Shown here piece by piece: positions 55,626 to 64,000 of a stretch of 64,000 bases of DNA. The notes under the pieces are model-generated. The model was not told where the DNA came from, did not search any database, and saw only the letters and a program-made list of their open reading frames with translations. The DNA is from Adiantum capillus-veneris (Eukaryota; Streptophyta; Polypodiopsida; Polypodiales; Pteridaceae), in the NCBI GenBank assembly GCA_014529385.2, contig CM043965.1, positions 65,317,190 through 65,381,189 on the forward strand. Direction: 5' to 3'. The number at the start of each line of letters is the position of its first letter. The stretch's first letter is position 1. The translations under genes were made by a program, and so were the position numbers.

Positions 55626-56560
55626 TCAGAGATCTGGAAAGGTCCGTAGTATCGCATACTGAGCTTTGGAAAAAGCCTCTCCTTTCACTTTTTTTTTTCT
55701 CAGGCGTACCTTCTCAAAACGTAAGAGCACCCAATCATTCTCCTTCAACTTCAAATCGCGACGATGGCGATCTGCTGCCTTTTTCTGTCTTTCCTGAGAT
55801 TTCTGCAAAGCCTTGCGGACTTTGGCAAAAGCTGTGTCCAAGTCGCGCGTGTACTCATCGGCTTCAAAAATCTTATCTTTCGTGTTAAGGAAGGGTGGAA
55901 CCTTCGTAGCAAATTCAATAATCTCAGATGGCACCTTCCCCATCAAAGAGTTAGTCGTGTTTCTGTAGGCATATTCCACCGATCCCACAAAGAAAACTTC
56001 AACAAATCCAGTACCACTGAATTAGCAATCTCTGATTGCCCGTCGGTCTGCGGGTGGAACGATGACGAGAACTGCAACCGTGTGCCTATGTTCTCCCAAA
56101 TAGCCGTCCAAAACAAACTCGTGAACCTGGGGTCCCTATCAGAGACAATCGTCTAAGGCATGCCATGTAATCTTTAGATCTGAGCAATAAACAATCGTGC
56201 CCATGCTGTGTTCTCGGGAGATCAAAAATGAAATCCATTGCAATACTTTCCCAGGGGCGGGTGGGTATGGGTAAAGACTGTAACAATCCCTATGCTTTAT
56301 GCCTGTCAAACTTGACCTTCCGGCATACCAAGCAACTGCGCACAAACTCGTCCACATCCTTCTTGAGTCTCGGCCAAAAGAAGTATCTCTCTACCCCTTT
56401 CAAGGTGGTAGCATTGCCGCGGTGACCTGTAAAAGGAGGACAGTGGCATTCGGTTAAAACCTTTTCCCTCAACGGCTGTGTAACGCACAACATGGTTTTC
56501 TTCATCAAGTAGCCATCCCGAATGGAATAGTCCGCTACTATCTCCCCTTTCTGTATTCAA
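55626..56560 (-). pseudogene. Gypsy-B integrase, broken
   Basis: From 56508 the reverse strand shows the HHCC zinc finger (C-P-P-F-T-G-H-R-G-N, Y-F-F-W-P-R-L-K-K-D-V and C-L-V-C-R-K-V-K-F-D-R-H-K). Then come [15 protein letters not shown] with the first catalytic aspartate and, from 55988, V-E-Y-A-Y-R-N-T-T-N-S-L and A-D-E-Y-T-R-D-L. The core between about 56000 and 56150 is in other frames (V-S-D-R-D-P-R-F). Integrase would insert the cDNA. At least two shifts prevent this. Confidence 0.85.
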
Positions 56561-57260
56561 CTGAATACATCTACAAAATTTGTATCTGTGGCGTACTGAT
56601 CGACCATATCCTCGAAGTTTCTATGGTGTATCACGGAAATAGCCAAAACCAACGGCTTTCGGGACAAAGTATTTGCCACCAATTTCTTTTGTCCCTGCAC
56701 ATGGACAATTCGGAAGTAAACTGTGACAAGATGTTTGCCCACCACATCTGCTTTTCCAATAGCTGCTTCTGTGACAAGAAGTAGCGTAAACTCCAACCAT
56801 CTGTGAAAGTCGTAAAATCGGCTCCGAGTAGGTAATTTCGCCACTGAGTAAGAGCATGGATAGCCGCCAAAAGCTCTCTCTCACATATCTGTACTGTCAA
56901 TTCCGGCCTTGAAAACAATCGGCTCTCATAGGCAATGACACTGGCCTTCTTGCATTAAGAACGCATCCAAACGATGACCACAAGTATCACAATATACTTC
57001 AACGACTGCTGCAAATCCGGCAAGGTCAAAAACTGGTCCTGTAGTCAAAGTCTGTTTCAAGGCAGTCACTTTTGTGGATCCCCACGAGAAAAGGACTCCT
57101 TTCTATGTCGACGAATGCAAAGGGGTAAACAACCTCTGCAAACTTTCTGATGAACTGCCGGTAATAAGAACATAAGCCCAAGAAGGTTCAACTTCATGGA
57201 CATTCTTCTATTCACGTCAATCACGGATAGTCTCTATCTTGGCCGGGTCCATCTGCACTC
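56561..57260 (-). pseudogene. Gypsy-B RT 3' end and RNase H, broken
   Basis: Just left of 57260 the strand reads G-H-I-V-S-A-T-G-V-Q-M-D-P-A-K-I, the boundary between RT and RNase H. RNase H follows with C-E-R-E-L-L-A-A-I-H-A-L-T-Q-W-R-N-Y-L-L-G and L-R-Y-F-L-S-Q-K-Q-L. All RT motifs N-terminal to this, including the FFDD/YVDD box, are absent: P-P-Y-R-V-S at about 57325 is followed within 60 bp by G-H-I-V-S. The deletion is therefore about half a kilobase compared with Gypsy-A. Confidence 0.83.
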
Positions 57261-57301
57261 CTGTTGCTGAGACAATGTGTCCCGGACAGGTGTATCTCTC
57301 G

Positions 57302-57881
57302 GCTCAGCTCACACGATAAGGTGGCTGGTTCGGTGGTTTGATTCCAAGTATCAGATCAATGGTATGATCCTTAGGACGAGCTGGTGGCAACTCGCCTGGC
57401 AGGCCCTCTGAAAAGCAATTAGCATGAGAGTGGAGAAAAAAAATCTTGGCGTTCTTTGTTCAGGTCAAAACATATTCGACCTTCATTCATCGTTCAGTTC
57501 TCTCCCAAAAAAAAAGTAAGTAAAGAAACTGAAGTTCATCAAGTACAATCTCTGAGCCCTTCTTTTGTCAAAGTCGTTTTCTCGGCCCGATAGTCAACCA
57601 CGGCGCTGTTCTTGTGGTACCAAGGGATTTCGAGTAGGACATCACAATCTCCCAAGGAAATTACGTAGAAATCCTCGTGCCTTAAACACCCTTGTCATTG
57701 CAAACGAAGTTTGCCAATGATCGGTGTAATGGCAACATCCCGTCTGGGTGCCACTCAAACTACCTCCACCTGTGGCCTTAGTCTGTCGGGCGTAATTCCA
57801 AATCGAGCCGCCAATTCCAAGTGAAAAGAAGTTGGCCTTGGCTCCTTCATCAAAGAAGAAAAGGGATTCCTGATCCTTCAC
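57302..57881 (-). pseudogene. Gypsy-B protease remnant and RT lead-in
   Basis: The reverse strand ends this segment with H-T-I-D-L-I-L-G-I-K-P-P-N-Q-P-P-Y-R-V-S, the standard gypsy lead-in to RT. Upstream, from 57881, the frame S-L-F-F-F-D-E-G-A-K-A-N-F aligns with the protease active site (L-x-D-S-G-A-x-x-N-F) with the catalytic D-S-G changed to D-E-G. Several stops follow. Confidence 0.6.
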
Positions 57882-57915
57882 TTTGCCCTAAAAGAGGCAA
57901 AGTTTGTACTTTCAT

Positions 57916-58308
57916 TCATTTGATTCGGTTCAGGCCCCACGGAATGTAGTACCAGTTCTGCTTTTTATCTGCCTTTTCTGCCACGTCCCTCAGCTGCTTT
58001 GGAACTTTCTGGCCTTTCTTCATCCTGTTTATTCGGTGCCTTGTTAGGGCACTTCGCAGAGATATGCCCAGTTTCCCCACATTCAAAACACTTCCCCTCT
58101 TTGATATAGTTGATCCTCTCTCGACGAGTGAGCTGGGGTCGTGCATCCTTTTCTTTCGTTTCTGGGGTGCTCTTCTTCTTTCTACTTTCATTTCCCGAAG
58201 TCTGTTCAGTTCTCTGCGTCATGATCTCATCCAGGGCCGAAAATTGCAACCCTGCCCGCCCCTCCCAAGGCGTTTCGCCCTGCACATGCAAGGCAAAAAT
58301 TTGTAAGC
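57916..58308 (-). pseudogene. Gypsy-B gag zinc knuckle
   Basis: The frame ending at 57965 contains C-F-E-C-G-E-T-G-H-I-S-A-K-C-P-N-K, a perfect CCHC knuckle, preceded by L-Q-I-F-A-L-H-V-Q-G and a basic linker. It is the nucleocapsid part of gag, cut from the capsid part by the insert that begins at about 58309. Confidence 0.85.
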
Positions 58309-59275
58309 CCTTCACTCAGAAGAGCATGTTGGTCAAGTATCCCTTCCTCAATGAAGGGTCCTTGCATAGTAAACCTTCCCCGGGAAGGGCAAGCTCCCAA
58401 ATTGCCCTACAGGGGTTACTTCATGCTAGCCACTATCCAACATGTACAACTAGGTGCCCACTTTGGAAATTGGGTGTCGACTCTAGAGTCGAGAGTGGAG
58501 ACTCCCTTATTGAGACTTTCCTTTTCTGTTATTCAGAATACTACATTTTTATCATATATTACTTGGACTGATAACACGGCTACACATCACTACTTCTGAG
58601 CTTGGTCTTAGAAGGTTTATGATAATTGCCTAAAATTTCATTTGCTCTCGAGTCTACTGTGCTTTTGCAAACCTGAGATTTTTCACTAATGCACTGTTGT
58701 GCGCTCAACTCGAAGCGATTGGAGATGCTCATTGGGAGCCACTATTTAGTATAAAGCATGATAGCCAATCTGCCTTCTTTGCATGCAATCAATGAATGGA
58801 TGGTGCGTTTTTGTCCTTAGCGGACAACCACTATTACTAAATAGCCCATTTAAATCTTCGGACAAGTTTTACCTCTTTGATGCCTGGCATATAAATTGGC
58901 ATTGTGTTTTTTGTTTCAAGAATGGTTTGCCTACATTTAAATTGATTGGTCCCGACCTCCCAATGCAACAACACCAACCCACCGTCTACATCTCATTTTA
59001 TATGTTTGATTGTACTAGGACAACACATTTGTGCTTAAGGCTAAGCTAATCGTAACTTGACATTCTATAATGCCAAGATTCGCAATCACAACTTTATTGT
59101 GTTTAGATTGGAAGGGTGGAAAATTTTTAACGTTGCATCGTGAAGGTTGGACCACAAGATTACCCTTCCCATGGGGCTCGCAACCATAAAAGTTCCCCTT
59201 CCCTAGGAAGAGCAAGGGTGCCCTGCAATTTCTAGCCCTGATCTCATCTGTGGGGTAGGTCAAACTGCCTGAGTG
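58309..59275. mobile_element. Unclassified 0.97-kb insert in Gypsy-B gag
   Basis: Gag reading breaks at about 59275 and resumes at 58308. The insert boundaries carry an inverted 9-mer: TTCACTCAG at 58309 and CTGAGTGAA at about 59266-59275. Inner parts of both ends share CCTTCC/GGAAGG-rich inverted stretches. The left 9-mer may be insert and the right one gag sequence, so the exact ends and any target duplication are uncertain. No transposase is visible. Confidence 0.5.
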
Positions 59276-60255
59276 AATGGCAAAACCCCGTTTCGGATGA
59301 CTGAATGGAAGTTGATTTTTGTTCTAAGCAGTGATCTCGGATCTCTGTAGGAAGACCCAAGGTAAACCGCTCAATCTGTTCTTTGAACGAGATCTTCTTA
59401 AATGAAGAGGTTGGTAGAAAAGAGCTCCAGAATCTCTCGCAATACGCGTCCACTGTATCCTTCTTGGTCATCAGAAGATGGTTCCAAGCAGTTCATACAT
59501 CGCGTTCATACTCTCGAGTCAGCAAAGAAGAAATAAAAAGCCTTTTAAATTTCAGCCATTTAACTAGCGCTGTCTTGTTTAATAGAAGCGTGGACCACCA
59601 AGTTCGAGCATTCCCCTTTAAGTAAGAGGCAACCCTCCAAATCTTAGAGTGCTCTGAGTAACGCCCTCCTGAGAAAGCTATGTCAAGCTGTTGTATAAAA
59701 GACAAAGCCTTCAAAGCATCTCTATAACCAAAAAACGTGTCAAATTTAATTGACTGTCCACATTCCTCCAACTCTCCGACTTTCTTGCTTTTATCTTTCA
59801 GAAAGTCATACTGGTTGGCTTTATAAAAATTCTTCTTCTTTGCGTAAAATCTGTTGTCATCAGAGTCCGAACTATCTGAAGACGAGTCCTCTGTAGAACT
59901 GTCAACCACGAGGCGAGATTTAGGCTTCTTTGCCTTTTTCTTGCCCTTTCCGAAGCTTTGCTTTTTGCTTCACTTTTTGCCTTTTTTGTCTTCTTTGCTC
60001 GAGTCAGAGGAGCTAGAAGAACTCCCAGAAGAAGAAGAAAAAGAAGAATTGGGTACTCCTTCAAATCGAACACGCTTCTTTTGCTTTCTTGCCGATTCAA
60101 ATGTAGACTGACGACCCAAATAACCCGAGAAGTCAGCGCTTTTCTTTTGCTTTTTGTCGTGCTTTTTAGCTTTGTTCTGCGCGTCAAAAAGCTGAGCAAT
60201 TCGTGCACCAACCACCTCTTCTGATTCTTGCTCTCTGTACATCCTTGAAGTAGGA
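59276..60255 (-). pseudogene. Gypsy-B gag, capsid part
   Basis: Three open pieces in one frame (60266-59970, 59909-59493, 59471-59276) encode M-Y-R-E-Q-E-S-E-E-V-V, a long Ser/Lys tract, and S-Y-L-K-G-N-A-R-T-W-W-S-T-L-L-L, the retrotransposon-gag hallmark. They continue K-D-T-V-D-A-Y-C-E-R-F-W and F-T-L-G-L-P-T-E-I-R. Stops at the joins include TGA in D-V-stop-T-A-W-N. This is the capsid that would package element RNA. Confidence 0.85.
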
Positions 60256-60260
60256 GGTTT

Positions 60261-60777
60261 TGTCACAAAGTGATGACGTGGCGGACAGCAGAAACCCTAA
60301 TTTCTGCCAGAAACCCTAAAATTCCTGCAAACCCTAATTTTTGAAAATCGCGGAGGCTGAAAAAAATATATATATTTTTTGGAAAATGATGAGCGACACG
60401 AATTTTGCTTTTTTTTAATAAACAAAGAGAAAAGACTCTCTAAGAGAGAGAGAACTGATGCTTTTTATGTTAAAGGCTTTTGGGGCTCTGCTTTTGGGCA
60501 TCCCTTGTAACCTTTAAATTAGTGGTGAGGGCCTCACTTCTCAGAGCATCTGGACGCAGAGTCTGACAGTGAAACCCTAGCCGCTCTCTTGTACTTTGAT
60601 GATTGATTAATACAAAAAGAAATACCGAAAGGGGCGCCAGTCTTTGGGGCCAATATCTCTAGGCACGGAACTCCGCTGGGCCAATGCAAATCTATTGTGA
60701 TCTGTGAATTGTTTTGAAGTGGTTATTTGTTGCTGTCGCGGTTGATTCTTGACTTGGAGTGTCCAAGTCTGTTAACA
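60261..60777 (+). repeat. Inverted solo LTR of the Gypsy-B family inside gag
   Basis: It starts TGTCACAAAGTGATGACGTGG and ends CCAAGTCTGTTAACA, matching Gypsy-B LTRs in the opposite orientation to the host element. GGTTT (60256-60260) and AGTTT (60778-60782) flank it. At 517 bp it is shorter than the 650-695-bp LTRs of the host element. There is no internal sequence, so it is a solo LTR from a second insertion. Confidence 0.85.
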
Positions 60778-61050
60778 AGTTTCTTCAGGGCCGGTTTGAG
60801 GGGTGGTTCTGTGGTCTACCGCCACTGTGAGTGCACCTCGTTGAAGGAGGTATGGCTCTGCAAATTTCGGATCCTTGGCAAAATTTAGCATCATCTTTGT
60901 TGCATCGCCAATCAATCGTCGACGCTCCATCTCTTCGATCTCCGCCCGAGTAGGCCGAGGCGGGCCGTACTCCTCGCGTGCATCTTCGTTGTGATCTCTT
61001 CCCGCATCTCCGGATGCAGAGGAAGTCGATTGATCTCTGTCTGAAGCCAT
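60778..61050 (-). pseudogene. Gypsy-B gag N-terminus
   Basis: The ATG at 61050 lies 46 bases from the 5' LTR and opens M-A-S-D-R-D-Q-S-T-S-S-A-S-G-D-A-G-R-D. It continues R-P-T-R-A-E-I-E-E-M-E-R-R-R-L-I-G and ends in the solo LTR at 60777. The part is uninterrupted. Joining it to the rest of gag needs removal of the solo LTR and leaves a one-base offset. Confidence 0.75.
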
Positions 61051-61079
61051 ATAAGTGCCACGTAAAAAGGATCGGATTT

Positions 61080-61095
61080 CCCGTAGAAGAGACCA
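61080..61095 (-). other. Gypsy-B primer-binding site, non-canonical
   Basis: The position next to the 5' LTR holds (reverse complement) TGGTCTCTTCTACGGG instead of TGGTATCAGAGC. It keeps the TGGT start, but the tRNA cannot be named from this. Confidence 0.5.
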
Positions 61096-61096
61096 C

Positions 61097-61748
61097 TGTA
61101 ATAGACTTGGACACTCCAAGTCGAGATTCTATCGCGACACCACAAGAAGACACTTCAAAACAGTTCACAGTTCACAATAGATTCAACACTGGCCCGCCGG
61201 CGGAATTCCGTGCCTAGAGATAATGGCCCCAAAGACTGGCGCCCCTTTCGGTATTTCTTTTTGTATTAATCTGCAACAAAGTACAAGCGAGTAGTCGGGA
61301 CTCACTCTCAGACTCTGCGTCCAGATGCTCTGAGAAGTAAGAGCCCAAACTACTAATTTAAAGATTTACAAGGGATGCCAAAAGCAGAGCCCCAAAAGTT
61401 GAAAATCAAAAGCCTTGCCAAATAAAGCAAAAGCTCTTTGTCTCTCACAATCTCTCTCTCTCTCTCTCTTTTTAGTAAAAATAAAGGAGAGCTTTTCTCT
61501 CTCTCTCCCCTCTTTTGCGTAGCCAAAATAAAGCAAAGCCGCCAAAAAGTTGTCCGTTTTTTTGTACGTAAAATCTGCCACGTCAGCAATACAGAATCCC
61601 GTGATATACGCCGCAATTTTCGGGATTGTCCGTACGGACCTGCCACGTCAGTAAAACAGCGCAATTTCCGGTGCTGCATTTTTCAACCAGGCTACATTCC
61701 ATGCCAGGAGAGGATGTGTGTGTGTGTGTGTGTCTATTGTTTGTGACA
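61097..61748 (-). repeat. Gypsy-B 5' LTR (652 bp)
   Basis: Forward-strand start TGTAATAGACTTGGACACTCC minus its last base and end ATTGTTTGTGACA. It aligns along its length with 54039-54733 except for the shorter TC run and small indels. Confidence 0.92.
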
Positions 61749-61753
61749 CAAGC

Positions 61754-61962
61754 TGCCACATCAGCAGGTCAAAGTGTTTTGTTGCCACATCATCACTTTT
61801 TACGCTATCTTTTGTGTGTGTGAGGGTCCAGCTTTATTTTAATGCCTTTATGTCACTTGGGCCTGCTGCTTCAACTTCTTCACTTAGGGTTTAGGCCTTT
61901 GAGCCGGGATCTACAGGTTGGCTCCGTTCTTCAGTGGCTTGACACGTCATCAATTTGTAACA
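61754..61962 (-). repeat. NA2 5' LTR, right part
   Basis: It resumes the LTR after the CAAGC duplication (61749-61753) with TGCCACATCAGCAGGTC and runs to TTTGTAACA at 61962. It matches 47.7-48.0 kb. Confidence 0.88.
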
Positions 61963-62046
61963 ATGACAGAATAGATGTGGAGGGAGAGAGAAGAGGAGAG
62001 CGACACTCGATGGGGTCCAACCAACCCTCTCAAGGGCCCCCTACAC

Positions 62047-62515
62047 TGTCACAAACTGGTGACGTGGCTGGCCCTCGAATACAACCTTACTGATGTGGCA
62101 AAAGCCCGGATATTTTTCCGACAAGCTGACGTGACATTGTACGGACAGCCGGAAATTACATTGGCCTGCTGACGTGGCAACGTACAGACGTCCGTGAATT
62201 CCGCTGACAGCTGTATAGATTCTCCGTATATTGTGCTAGCTGTTTTTCGCACCTTTTGGAAGTTCAATTGCTTTTGGGAAACTTTGCTTTTAATTTTAAA
62301 AGATTTTGGGGCCTTGCTTTTGGGTATCCCTTGTACCAATAAACAAGTGGGTTGGGCCTTATTACTTAGAGCATCTCGACGCAAAGTCTGAGAGTGAGCG
62401 CCTGTCGACTCTCTTGTACTTTGAACACAGATTAATATAAAAAGAAATACCGAAAGGGGCACCAGTCTTTGGGGCCAATACCTTTGGGCACGGAACTATG
62501 TGGGGCCGTGTCGTT
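62047..62515 (+). repeat. Gypsy-B-type LTR, forward, cut by Copia-D
   Basis: It starts TGTCACAAACTGGTGACGTGG and includes the GAAATACCGAAAGGGGC block and GGGCACGGAACT near its right end. It stops at 62515 where Copia-D begins. There is no polypurine tract before it, so it is a 5' or solo LTR. The remainder should lie beyond the window. Confidence 0.8.
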
Positions 62516-62780
62516 TGTTGGGTTAAAGGCCTAAATAACCCCTTTTTGTACATTTTTATACTTTGTCCAAGTTCATATTGAACCTAGACACATTTTTTAA
62601 AGATCACTTATAATAAACCCAAAACTCACTTATTGAGTTTTCCCCAAAAACGTGAGCTCTCTCTCTCCCTCTTCTTCTGCTAGCGCTTCCTCTCCTGCTG
62701 CTCTTCGCCTCCCCTCTCTGCACACACACTGCACTTCCTCGCATGCTCTTTCACTTGCACACACCGCCGCGCGCTCATCA
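62516..62780 (+). repeat. Copia-D 5' LTR (265 bp, inferred)
   Basis: TGTTGGGTTAAAGGCC to ...GCGCTCATCA. The right end is fixed by the primer site and the left end by the break in the Gypsy-B-type LTR. The pyrimidine-rich CTCTCTCTC stretch is inside. Confidence 0.72.
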
Positions 62781-62782
62781 AC

Positions 62783-62794
62783 TGGTATCAGAGC
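62783..62794 (+). other. Copia-D primer-binding site (initiator tRNA-Met)
   Basis: TGGTATCAGAGC, continuing CCGATTAGG, two bases after the LTR. Confidence 0.95.
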
Positions 62795-63536
62795 CCGATT
62801 AGGGTTTGCCCACAAACCTGCAAACGCTGAATTTCAACCAAGAAGGTCAACTTTCTCGCGAGATTTTGCAATTTCGTCGCCAAAGGACTCGTCCCCGGAC
62901 ACTAGAGAGCTCCCGGCAACCCAAATTGACCTAAAACACGTTGAAATTAGGTCAAAAACAAAAATTACAGGTTATGACAACAAAAATACAGGTTTTGCAA
63001 ATGATGTATTAAGGTGTGGGAATACTTTTGCTAAGTCCCCACTACCCGAAAACCCTGAAATTGCCGAAAAACAAGCCCTAAAACAGGTGTTTTAAGCAAA
63101 TTTCATATTTATGCCAGTTTTTGCAAGTGTTTTTATGGTGCAATTACATTGGGGAAAGTGCAAATAGATGCAATCCATGCACATTTGACAAATTTTGTCG
63201 ATGTATGACCATCTGTGGCTCAATTTCGTGCAATTTTGATGCTACAAATTGGGACTTTTGCACTTACATGCTTCTAAAGGCTGTGTATTAGCCTTATGTA
63301 TGTCTTCTGAGGTTAAAAACAACTAAATTTGTTGTTTTCGAGCACAAATTTGCTCGTTGGAATTTCCTGTGCATAAATTTCAGAAATTGAATTTTGTGCC
63401 CAAATCGTCTTATTTTGCCCCAAATTGCTCCTGTGACCATTTGGAGCTGTAGTGCACATCTCTATGAGGCTATACTCCGATTTTTGCGCATTTTGCCCAA
63501 AAATTCAGCGTATTACCCCTCTTATTTCGTGCAACT

Positions 63537-64000
63537 ATGGCCTCATCTTCTTCGGATGTGAAGAACCTCTTCGAGATTAGAAGGTTCGATGGAACAGGTT
63601 TTGATCTTTGGAAAGACAGGATTCAAGGAATCCTATTTCTTAAAGATTGCGAAGGGGCACTTGAACAGGTGAAGCCGCAGAATATGACGGATGAAGCATG
63701 GGTTAGCATGAACAGGAAGGCCGTTACATACATTAAAATGGCCATGACCGATGAGACCGTCATTGATGTGGTGCACTTGATGCGAAAGCTTGTTGGCATG
63801 CAACTAGATGAGTCCAAGAGCGCAACAGAGCACTTGTCATTGTTCGCAGGTACTTTGTCGCAGTTACAGGATTCTGGCTTGCCCCCTTTTGATGATAAGT
63901 TGAAAGCTATCTTCTTGCTTATGACCTTACCTGAGTCATGGGAAACTTTGGTGGTTTCGTTGTCCAATAACCCCAATTTGACCTTTGATGGTGTTAGGGG
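63537..64000 (+). CDS. Copia-D gag (intact as far as visible, partial)
   Basis: The ATG at 63537 opens M-A-S-S-S-S-D-V-K-N-L-F-E-I and stays open for 154 codons to the window edge. Hallmarks of copia gag are F-D-G-T-G-F-D-L-W-K-D, the D-E-A-W block, L-M-R-K-L-V-G-M-Q-L-D-E-S-K-S-A and F-L-L-M-T-L-P-E-S-W-E-T, the UBN2 region. It would form the cytoplasmic particle that packages element RNA. There is no stop, shift or odd residue in view. The zinc knuckle and pol should follow beyond 64000. Confidence 0.88.
   Translation, partial: MASSSSDVKNLFEIRRFDGTGFDLWKDRIQGILFLKDCEGALEQVKPQNMTDEAWVSMNRKAVTYIKMAMTDETVIDVVHLMRKLVGMQLDESKSATEHLSLFAGTLSQLQDSGLPPFDDKLKAIFLLMTLPESWETLVVSLSNNPNLTFDGVR

Larger units (their letters stand above)
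54039..61748 (-). mobile_element. Gypsy-B: gypsy element with deleted RT, reverse strand
   Basis: LTRs at 54039-54733 and 61097-61748 enclose gag, zinc knuckle, protease remnant, RNase H and integrase on the reverse strand. The flanks CAAGT/CAAGC match at four of five positions. The catalytic core of reverse transcriptase is missing, so the element could move only in trans. It was inserted into the NA2 5' LTR and has itself received an inverted solo LTR (60261-60777) and a 0.97-kb insert (58309-59275). Confidence 0.9.
47425..61962 (-). mobile_element. NA2: non-coding LTR element, heavily nested
   Basis: The 3' LTR is at 47425-48029. The 5' LTR is at 53628-54038 plus 61754-61962, split by Gypsy-B. 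Flanks are ATGAG (47420-47424) and ATGAC (61963-61967). A polypurine complement abuts the left LTR and an initiator-Met primer site abuts the right one, so the element is reverse-oriented. Once the hAT and Gypsy-B insertions are removed, only about 1.5 kb of interior remains, with no gag or pol motif. It must have been mobilised in trans. Its LTR shares segments with Gypsy-B LTRs. Confidence 0.85.
62516..64000 (+). mobile_element. Copia-D: recent-looking copia element (left part)
   Basis: A putative 5' LTR (62516-62780) is followed by an initiator-Met primer site, a 740-bp leader and an intact gag frame that runs off the window. The pentamer left of the LTR is TCGTT. The LTR's partner and any target duplication would be outside. 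The lack of stops over the visible 154 gag codons contrasts with all other elements here. Confidence 0.85.

Noticed and set aside
59854-60224. Forward frames rich in Glu or Phe opposite gag
   Set aside because: They are complements of the Ser/Lys-rich gag tract of Gypsy-B.

Overview
This window looks like nuclear intergenic DNA from a large-genome land plant. Almost everything recognisable is a decayed transposable element. There are Ty1/copia and Ty3/gypsy retrotransposons with plant-type primer-binding sites (initiator-Met and Asp tRNA), a chromodomain gypsy element, a plant-type hAT transposon, a Tourist-like MITE, a LINE 3' end and many dinucleotide microsatellites. I saw no bacterial operon signals, rRNA, tRNA or CRISPR. 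The species cannot be named from this sequence. The only candidate host gene is one terminal exon at 46.6-46.9 kb that resembles the plastid transcription protein PTAC7.

Layout, left to right. 0.8-2.1 kb: reverse-strand Copia-B gag/protease relic. 3.2-3.4 kb: long TG repeat. 3.7-9.8 kb: Copia-B scrap, then two Copia-A copies joined head to head at 5686/5687, the right one ending in an LTR. 10.1-10.9 kb: 3' end of Copia-C. 10.9-12.75 kb: Copia-A fragment carrying a 42-G run. 12.8-17.9 kb: full-length reverse Copia-A (copy 4). 19.8-27.8 kb: a Copia-A LTR split by a 7.8-kb LTR element (NA1, 19959-27730) that has gag and a protease relic but no pol. 27.9-33.9 kb: reverse chromodomain gypsy element (Gypsy-A), truncated at its 3' end. 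34.1-34.4 kb: MITE. 36.1-41.3 kb: full-length forward Copia-A (copy 6). 43.8-44.4 kb: LINE relic. 45.0-45.5 kb: degenerate minisatellite. 46.6-46.9 kb: PTAC7-like exon. 47.4-62.0 kb: a nest in which non-coding LTR element NA2 (47425-61962) was invaded by a hAT transposon (48075-52147) and, within its own 5' LTR, by Gypsy-B (54039-61748). Gypsy-B in turn holds an inverted solo LTR of its own family and an unclassified 0.97-kb insert. 62.0-64.0 kb: another Gypsy-B-type LTR, cut by a fresh-looking Copia-D element whose intact gag ORF runs off the window.

The insertion hierarchy can be read from target-site duplications: ATGAT around NA1, ATGAG/ATGAC around NA2, CAAGT/CAAGC around Gypsy-B, GGTTT/AGTTT around the solo LTR, CAGCATAT/CAACATAT around hAT and TTA around the MITE. 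Nearly all coding regions carry stops and frameshifts, many of them at tryptophan codons. The only clearly open coding frame of any length is the Copia-D gag at the right edge. The most unusual structures are the array of near-perfect palindromes inside NA1, the 42-G run, and an identical stop codon in the gag of two Copia-A copies.
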